From the NCBI GenBank assembly GCA_023664685.1, contig JAMPFC010000014.1, forward strand, positions 1 to 46,855: a stretch of 46,855 nt of DNA. Direction: 5' to 3'. The position numbers were made by a program, and so were the translations under genes. Origin of the DNA: Roseburia sp. GTDB taxonomy: Bacteria; Bacillota; Clostridia; Lachnospirales; Lachnospiraceae. Shown piece after piece: positions 42,347-46,855 of the stretch. A model generated the notes under the pieces. It searched no databases, had not been told where the DNA came from, and was given only the letters and a program-made list of their open reading frames with translations. Each line of letters starts with the position of its first letter. Positions within the stretch are counted from its first letter, which is position 1.

Positions 42347-42368
42347 AAACCGGCCTCTCTGCCGGTTT
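42347..42368 (-). terminator. tRNA-Glu terminator
   Basis: AAACCGGC 42347-42354 pairs with GCCGGTTT 42361-42368 across six bases, and on the minus strand is followed by ATTTCATT. It lies 17 bases after the tRNA 3' end. Confidence 0.7.
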
Positions 42369-42384
42369 GTTCTGATTCTGAAAA

Positions 42385-42456
42385 TAGTCCGTAGGGGAAT
42401 CGAACCCCTGTTTCTGCCGTGAGAGGGCAGCGTCTTAGCCGCTTGACCAACGGACC
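42385..42456 (-). tRNA. tRNA-Glu, anticodon CTC
   Basis: 72-base cloverleaf on the minus strand. The acceptor stem GGTCCGT pairs with ACGGACT (G-U closing pair), discriminator A. D-arm TGGTCAAGCGGCTAAGAC, anticodon stem CTGCC/GGCAG with loop CTCTCAC (CTC at 34-36, reads GAG), T-arm AGGGGTTCGATTCCCCT. CCA is not encoded. It lies between the APH-type gene and the ABC-2 genes, with its own promoter. Confidence 0.96.
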
Positions 42457-42471
42457 ATGTCAACATTTGAT

Positions 42472-42500
42472 ATGATACTATAATTTTCCCTCTGTGTCAA
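42472..42500 (-). promoter_or_regulatory. tRNA-Glu promoter
   Basis: Minus strand TTGACA (42500-42495) and TATCAT (42477-42472) are 17 bp apart, ending 15 bases before the tRNA 5' end. Confidence 0.75.
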
Positions 42501-42559
42501 CACTTTTTTCGTTTTTTATCAATTTTTTTTCAATTTCTTTTTGTCATCTCTTGCAAGCA

Positions 42560-43345
42560 TCAAAACAGTTCATCCATTAAAATAAAATACCGGATCTTCT
42601 CCCAGTCCGGTTCGATTTCAAGCTCTTCAAACAACCGCTCTGCCTCGAATCCGGCAACCGCCTTTCTGCCATATTTCCCATTCAGATTGTGCTTCAAACT
42701 CCGATAACACAGGGCAATATCCTGATAGCGGTCTGCAATCCCGCAGTCCCCTAGATCAATAAATCCACTCACCCTGCCATCCTCAAAAAATACATTGGGC
42801 AGACAAAAATCACCGTGAGAAAAAACCAATTCCTCTTCCGGCTGATGTTCGATAAGCCATTGCAGCAGTTCCGCCGGATCCCGAAATCCGCCTTCCCCAT
42901 AAGTCTCCGCTTCCGCATTCTCCATATCACATGCCCCATCCTCTACCTGTCTTTTTGCCAGACGGAGTTTATTTTGAATGTCATTGGTACAGGGACATTC
43001 CCGGATCTCCACTTTCCACAGCATTTTCAAGCCCTCAGCGAGCAGACGCACCAATTCCTCCGGCTCACGGTAATATTTATCCGAACACGCCATCTCCCCG
43101 GACACGCAGCCCATAAGCAGATAATCCATCCCATCTTCCACTTTGCGGCACAAAACCTCCGGAACCGGCAGACGGCCTTTCAACCATGCCATCATCTGGT
43201 GTTCATGATCCGGTCCCTCCCCGGATGGCCTTATTTTCAAGACCATGTCCTCAAAACGCAGGATCTTTGCACCGGACATCCCGACCTTGTCCATTTGATA
43301 AGATTTTCCCCTCGTATACGCTTTTATTGTAGCAGGAATATACAT
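42560..43345 (-). CDS. APH(3')-family aminoglycoside phosphotransferase-like protein
   Basis: 261 aa from ATG 43345, preceded by AGGGAGGATTT; a longer upstream frame is rejected. The kinase-like fold shows VLKIRPSGEGPDHEHQMMAWL (Lys and Glu for ATP binding), the catalytic loop FSHGDFCLPNVFFED, and GFIDLGDCGIADRYQDIALCYRSL (metal Asp and the APH(3') C-terminal pattern). All catalytic residues of APH(3') enzymes are present. It may inactivate kanamycin-type drugs, but chromosomal relatives are often unlinked to resistance, and context gives no sign of a resistance island. ATP-dependent phosphotransferase at family level is sure. Confidence 0.85.
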   Translation of the reverse strand: MYIPATIKAYTRGKSYQMDKVGMSGAKILRFEDMVLKIRPSGEGPDHEHQMMAWLKGRLPVPEVLCRKVEDGMDYLLMGCVSGEMACSDKYYREPEELVRLLAEGLKMLWKVEIRECPCTNDIQNKLRLAKRQVEDGACDMENAEAETYGEGGFRDPAELLQWLIEHQPEEELVFSHGDFCLPNVFFEDGRVSGFIDLGDCGIADRYQDIALCYRSLKHNLNGKYGRKAVAGFEAERLFEELEIEPDWEKIRYFILMDELF

Positions 43346-43440
43346 AAATCCTCCCTTTCTGCACACGCCTTTTATGCCAATGAATACCACATGATCCGCC
43401 ATGACAAGATTTGCGTCAAGTATATCAGAAAAAACTTTTC

Positions 43441-43469
43441 TTGACAACCTCACGTATATGTAATATATA
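43441..43469 (+). promoter_or_regulatory. Promoter of the HAD phosphatase gene
   Basis: TTGACA 43441-43446 and TATATA 43464-43469 are 17 bp apart, about 90 bases before the start codon. A small hairpin, GCACCG 43519-43524 / CGGTGC 43532-43537, lies in the leader. Confidence 0.65.
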
Positions 43470-43557
43470 CTTAATATAAATACTAACGCCGCCGCTCATT
43501 TTCAATTTTCACACCGTCGCACCGTCAAATCCGGTGCTTCACAGATTGGAGGAAGTT

Positions 43558-43956
43558 ATGGATCAGGAAAAGGAAATCCGCGTCTCACCGCTTGCCAAAA
43601 CATGGATACTGGATCTGGATGGCACCATCGTCGTACACAATGGACCATACATATATGGAACCGACCGCTTTCTTCCCGGAGCCAAAGAATTTCTCGACAA
43701 TATCCCGCCACAGGATATGATCATCTTCCTGACAGCAAGAAGCAATTATGAAAAACCACACACCCTGAAATTCCTAAAAGAAAATAACGTCCGCTATGAC
43801 CACATCATTTTCAATGCCGGCCACGGCGAACGCATTTTGATCAATGATAATAAGCCGGACGGCCTCGTAACTGCTATGGCAGTCAACACCATCCGGGATA
43901 CTTTCTGCGAAACTAAATTTGTCACCGATCACTCAATGGGAACGATGTATGATTGA
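43558..43956 (+). CDS. HAD-superfamily phosphatase, small
   Basis: 132 aa from ATG 43558, preceded by GGAGGAAGTT. HAD motifs: I, WILDLDGTIV (nucleophile Asp); II, IIFLTARSN; IV, ILINDNKPDG; with the Lys in motif III likely in TLKFLKENN. No cap insertion of note. Resembles short HAD proteins linked to capsule or sugar-phosphate metabolism; substrate unknown. Ends 10 bases from the convergent RloB-like gene. Confidence 0.85.
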   Translation: MDQEKEIRVSPLAKTWILDLDGTIVVHNGPYIYGTDRFLPGAKEFLDNIPPQDMIIFLTARSNYEKPHTLKFLKENNVRYDHIIFNAGHGERILINDNKPDGLVTAMAVNTIRDTFCETKFVTDHSMGTMYD

Positions 43957-43966
43957 GGAATGCTAT

Positions 43967-44623
43967 TTATGTATCAAAACTACGTATCACCTCAAAAAAT
44001 TCATTTATGTTTGAACCTTTCTTCCCTAATTTTTCCCAATCATAAATAGTGGAAGTTTTTATTTCATACTGTTTTTTCTTGATCGAATAATTGTTAATAA
44101 TAAAACAATTTTCTTTTCTTAAAGAGGATGACATTAGGTCGTAAGAATTTCCGTTTGTATTAAGAGCATGATAAACCTTTTCGTCCGCCTTAAACTCATC
44201 AACACTTTTATATCCCAATTCTTTAACAATATATTGTGTGACATCTTGTCCTTTATATTTTGGTGTATGCAGACATGCAATATATTCAAAATCAGGATAA
44301 TCAACAATTAGAAAATGCGGAACTCTTCCGCTTCGGTTTTGTAGAATACAGTATTCTAAAAGTTCTCGCAAATTTTTCTTCTCACCCTCTTCCTCTACTG
44401 CCCGGTCGCCATCAATAATTATGAATTTTGCCAAACAATTTGTAGTACCATCAATTTTAACCTGTTCTAGAAAGTTACTATACCCGCCACCTTTCATATT
44501 CACTGGTTTTAGAGAAATCGATAATCTTTTCTGCCGGCGCATTTCATTAATATAATTATATTCCGTATCACCTTCACAAAAAACTTTGAAGTTCTTTTTC
44601 GTCATACGTGTCTTTCTATTCAA
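43967..44623 (-). CDS. RloB-like TOPRIM-type protein, second gene of an AbiL-like pair
   Basis: 218 aa. RloB family with TOPRIM-like acidic residues: FKVFCEGDTEYNYINEM (Glu near residue 17) and AKFIIIDGDRAVEEEGEK (DxD). The later RVPHFLIVDYPDFEYIACLH and the C-terminal TIYDWEKLGKKGSNINEFF fit the family. RloB/AbiLii proteins are partners of AAA ATPases in abortive infection; a nuclease role is inferred from the fold. TTG 44623 is chosen since AGGGGG stands eight bases upstream and the gene overlaps the ATPase by eight bases; ATG 44605 is the alternative. AT-rich, probably acquired. Confidence 0.83.
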   Translation of the reverse strand: MNRKTRMTKKNFKVFCEGDTEYNYINEMRRQKRLSISLKPVNMKGGGYSNFLEQVKIDGTTNCLAKFIIIDGDRAVEEEGEKKNLRELLEYCILQNRSGRVPHFLIVDYPDFEYIACLHTPKYKGQDVTQYIVKELGYKSVDEFKADEKVYHALNTNGNSYDLMSSSLRKENCFIINNYSIKKKQYEIKTSTIYDWEKLGKKGSNINEFFEVIRSFDT

Positions 44624-45884
44624 TCGCTGTACCCCCTAAAATACCTTTCATGTAAAATTCATATATTTTAGTAGTTTCATACCGTATTTCCGGGAAATCT
44701 GCTAATGAATATAATTCCGACTCTAGCGTCTCCACATCTTTTGTGATAAAATAAATTTGTTCTTTCATATAATTCTTCAAATCGAGATGCAAAACATTGT
44801 GTGTGGTAAATATGAATTGTCCAAAGTGCTTTTTCCCACAGATAAAAGAAATCACTCCGTCGGATAAAACGGGGTTTAATACTCGATCCATTTCATCAGC
44901 AAAGACAATTTTATTTTCATATACTACTTTAAAAATCTGAACAGCCCATGCGAAGAACTCACGAACACCGCTTGAATCCTGTGCAAGTTCTCTGCTAAAG
45001 GTACTACCGTCTTTGTTCTGCCTAACTATGATTGTTTTTGAAAATGGCTTTTCTTCATCCACTTTGAAATCTATAATACTATAATCTATCATACGAAAAA
45101 TATCTAAATACCTCGGATCATGTAATATCTGCAAATCATCCTCTTCGTTTTCTAACGATTTGTAGATATCATAATTTATAATATTCGTCTCTGGACACAA
45201 ATCATTCTTCATCCAATTTGTGAAAGAAATAGCATGTTCATTTCCTAGCATTGCAAGCTTAGTTATCGTTAATCCAAGAGGTTTTTCCTTATTAAGAGCT
45301 TTTTCCACGGATTCTTCTAATTCATTCTGAGATCCAGATACAGCCAAAAAGTAGTCTGCCTTAACTTGGGTGCGGCATGTATTACCATTTTTACACGCAA
45401 CCTCATTTTCACATTCTAGCTTATAGTCAGCTCTTTCCATAGAAAATATTTTCTTGTATTTACTTTTCACCCGGTTCTTGAAATAAAACACCTCTTTTAC
45501 AATCCCCACAAAATCCACTTCTAAATGATAGCGGTATAGGATATTTTCTTTCATAAGAATTTCAAGATCAAAGGATTGTAAGGTCTTATTCTTTTTTGAG
45601 CAAAAATCTTTATTATTATTCGCATTTACAATATTTTTGTATGCCTTTACCGTTCCCGTTTTTACAAAGAACGATTGTAAATAAGATAAACTTGTAACAA
45701 AGTTTGATTTCCCGCCAGCATTTTCTCCAACTACTACAGCAGTTTTTAACACATTAATTCCGGCATCTGAAGTAATATAATTATTAGGAAATCTGTTTTT
45801 AACTTTTGTTTTTGGTGCCATCATCGAAAATTCTACATTTTCCCGAAAGGACATAAAGTTTTCAAATTTGTAATTAAGTATCAT
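44616..45884 (-). CDS. AAA/ABC-like ATPase (AAA_15/21), first gene of an AbiL-like pair
   Basis: 422 aa. N-terminal LNYKFENFMSFRENVEFSM, then Walker A GENAGGKS at 53-60. The middle region (about 95-300) is the variable part, with helical insertion ELEESVEKALNKEKP and SGVREFFAWAVQIFKV (ABC-signature-like position). Walker B is KIVFADEMDRVLNP, and the switch is FIFTTHNVLHLDL. This is the SMC/Rad50-related ATPase type found in OLD, RloA, AbiLi and PARIS AriA. GGAGGATACC precedes ATG 45884. With the overlapping RloB gene it forms a likely anti-phage toxin/trigger pair: ATPase as sensor, RloB as effector (inference). Confidence 0.87.
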   Translation of the reverse strand: MILNYKFENFMSFRENVEFSMMAPKTKVKNRFPNNYITSDAGINVLKTAVVVGENAGGKSNFVTSLSYLQSFFVKTGTVKAYKNIVNANNNKDFCSKKNKTLQSFDLEILMKENILYRYHLEVDFVGIVKEVFYFKNRVKSKYKKIFSMERADYKLECENEVACKNGNTCRTQVKADYFLAVSGSQNELEESVEKALNKEKPLGLTITKLAMLGNEHAISFTNWMKNDLCPETNIINYDIYKSLENEEDDLQILHDPRYLDIFRMIDYSIIDFKVDEEKPFSKTIIVRQNKDGSTFSRELAQDSSGVREFFAWAVQIFKVVYENKIVFADEMDRVLNPVLSDGVISFICGKKHFGQFIFTTHNVLHLDLKNYMKEQIYFITKDVETLESELYSLADFPEIRYETTKIYEFYMKGILGGTAIE

Positions 45885-45930
45885 GGTATCCTCCAGAAAC
45901 TATTTTTTGTTTTATATCATTTCCTTTTCC

Positions 45931-45959
45931 ATTATATCATACAAAATCAAATTAGTAAA
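45931..45959 (-). promoter_or_regulatory. Promoter of the AbiL-like pair
   Basis: Minus strand TTTACT (45959-45954) and TATAAT (45936-45931) are 17 bp apart, and TG precedes the -10 by one base (TGATATAAT, extended -10). 46 bases before the ATPase start. Confidence 0.65.
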
Positions 45960-46049
45960 ACCATTTTTTTGTTTTTATAAATATCTTTATGAGTATGTCC
46001 AATCTTTCGTTATATTATACCAAAAACTTCATACTGTCTGAAATCCCCC

Positions 46050-46855
46050 TCACCACGCCACAATCTTTACATACTTTGGCAGCCCTCCGTCCCAGAGCGC
46101 TTTTGTGTATTCCTTCCTCTTACTCTTTGGCACTTTGATCACCAGATCCTTCCTTGCGTTGCCAAAGATCTCCTCCCCCCACTTTTTGATCTTTTTGGAA
46201 CGGATCGTCACCTGTTTTAGTTTTCCCTGCTCCGGCGAAAAAGAGAAAAAAGCATGCTTTTCAATCGTCGTGACACTAGACGGGATTGTTACCGATTCAA
46301 AACCGCATAAAGAAAACATACTGTTACGGATTGTTTCTACCCCTTCTTCGATCGTTACCGTTTTCAAATCCTCACAACTAATAAAGGCATAACTTCCAAT
46401 CTCGCATCCAGCAGGGATCGTCAGGCTTTTTAACTTTGCCCCGGAAAACGCCTCCATTCTTACCTTCTTCACATTTTTCAGGGAAACTGCCTCAATCCCA
46501 GATCCATCAAACGCATCCCTTCCAATCCTTTTTAATGACGACGGAAACCGGATTTTTTTTAAGCTAAGTGTATCCACAAAAGCAGCATATCCGATCGAAA
46601 CCAGTCCCTCCGGAAGCACCACTTCCTCTATTTTTTGAAAGTTCATAAAAGCTCCTGCTCCGATATATGTAATTCCCTTTCGGAACACCACCCGTTTTGC
46701 TTTCATATTCCAACTGTTGGCTCTCCATCCCGGAGACAGACCCCAATGATCATCCATGTCTTCTAGTTTCCCCTTGCAGTCGATCGTCACCGTTTTTGTA
46801 TCCGTATTATAATACCATGTTGTACTTTTTCCATATTTTCCACTGTGTACTTTGG
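46050..46855 (-). CDS. BspA-like leucine-rich-repeat protein, partial (C-terminal part)
   Basis: The frame stays open from its stop at 46050 to the window edge, so the N-terminus is outside; the GTG at 46790 is internal. The visible part has the domain opening typical of BspA repeats (TTWYYNTDTKTVTIDCKGKL), then about eight LRR_5 repeats of 22-23 residues, for example ITYIGAGAFMNFQKIEEVVLP and LVSIGYAAFVDTLSLKKIRFP, and ends PKSKRKEYTKALWDGGLPKY. These are secreted or cell-surface proteins thought to bind host or glycan ligands. No signal sequence can be seen here because the start is missing. Confidence 0.9.
   Translation of the reverse strand, partial: KVHSGKYGKSTTWYYNTDTKTVTIDCKGKLEDMDDHWGLSPGWRANSWNMKAKRVVFRKGITYIGAGAFMNFQKIEEVVLPEGLVSIGYAAFVDTLSLKKIRFPSSLKRIGRDAFDGSGIEAVSLKNVKKVRMEAFSGAKLKSLTIPAGCEIGSYAFISCEDLKTVTIEEGVETIRNSMFSLCGFESVTIPSSVTTIEKHAFFSFSPEQGKLKQVTIRSKKIKKWGEEIFGNARKDLVIKVPKSKRKEYTKALWDGGLPKYVKIVAW

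Noticed and set aside
42251-42466. N-terminal extension of the ABC-2 ATPase
   Set aside because: It would translate through the tRNA-Glu gene and its terminator; a good ribosome binding site supports ATG 42250.
42560-43345. Acquired aminoglycoside resistance gene
   Set aside because: Catalytic motifs are present but no mobile element or other resistance gene is adjacent; it may be an intrinsic family member.
43967-45884. Naming the ATPase/RloB pair PARIS
   Set aside because: PARIS AriB is a DUF4435 protein; the visible motifs here fit RloB, so AbiL-like is the safer label.

Overview
The window looks like a chromosomal segment from a low- to mid-GC Gram-positive anaerobe of the Clostridia, most likely Lachnospiraceae. 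The evidence is the AAGGAGG-type ribosome binding sites, the Firmicutes order rimP-nusA-ylxR-ylxQ-infB-rbfA-nrnA-truB-ribF, the paired scpA/scpB, HydF, a DUF4317 protein, GHKL/LytTR signalling and BspA-like leucine-rich-repeat proteins. This placement rests on gene content only, with no database comparison. Most genes are on the minus strand.

Layout. 1-1.3 kb: a low-molecular-weight tyrosine phosphatase, then a YefM/YoeB toxin-antitoxin pair. 1.3-6.7 kb: an operon of a BlaI repressor, a BlaR1-type membrane protease with an unusual sensor domain, and two paralogous lipoproteins. 6.7-11.3 kb: HydF, a long palindromic repeat, a DUF4317 protein, a fused double-domain PPK2 kinase and a small highly charged protein. 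11.4-16.9 kb: an AT-richer accessory stretch with an autoregulated XRE/DUF3169 operon, small single genes (SRPBCC, GNAT, TIGR04076-like, two unrecognised proteins, a P-loop kinase) and a MazEF pair. 16.9-19.6 kb: an AgrA/AgrC-like LytTR system whose predicted DNA boxes lie before its own operon and before a neighbouring small gene. 19.6-23.4 kb: an aconitase-superfamily hydratase and ScpA/ScpB. 23.5-27 kb: a large secreted DUF6273/Ig-like protein bracketed by two copies of one palindromic element. 27-29.5 kb: a metallophosphoesterase and a Na/Pi cotransporter. 29.6-37.9 kb: the translation/transcription operon rimP to ribF. 38-42.5 kb: an ABC exporter, a three-gene ABC-2 transporter and tRNA-Glu(CTC). 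42.5-46.9 kb: an APH-type phosphotransferase, a HAD phosphatase, an AAA ATPase/RloB pair resembling the AbiL abortive infection system, and the C-terminal part of a BspA-like surface protein that runs off the right edge.

The most interesting items are: the AAA+RloB candidate defence pair; the two related palindromes flanking the secreted-protein gene; the two matching LytTR double boxes, which name a target gene; and the BlaR1-type sensor whose outer domain is not penicillin-binding and which is co-transcribed with two lipoproteins sharing a nearly identical 5' segment and an Ala-Val-Ser-Gly repeat.
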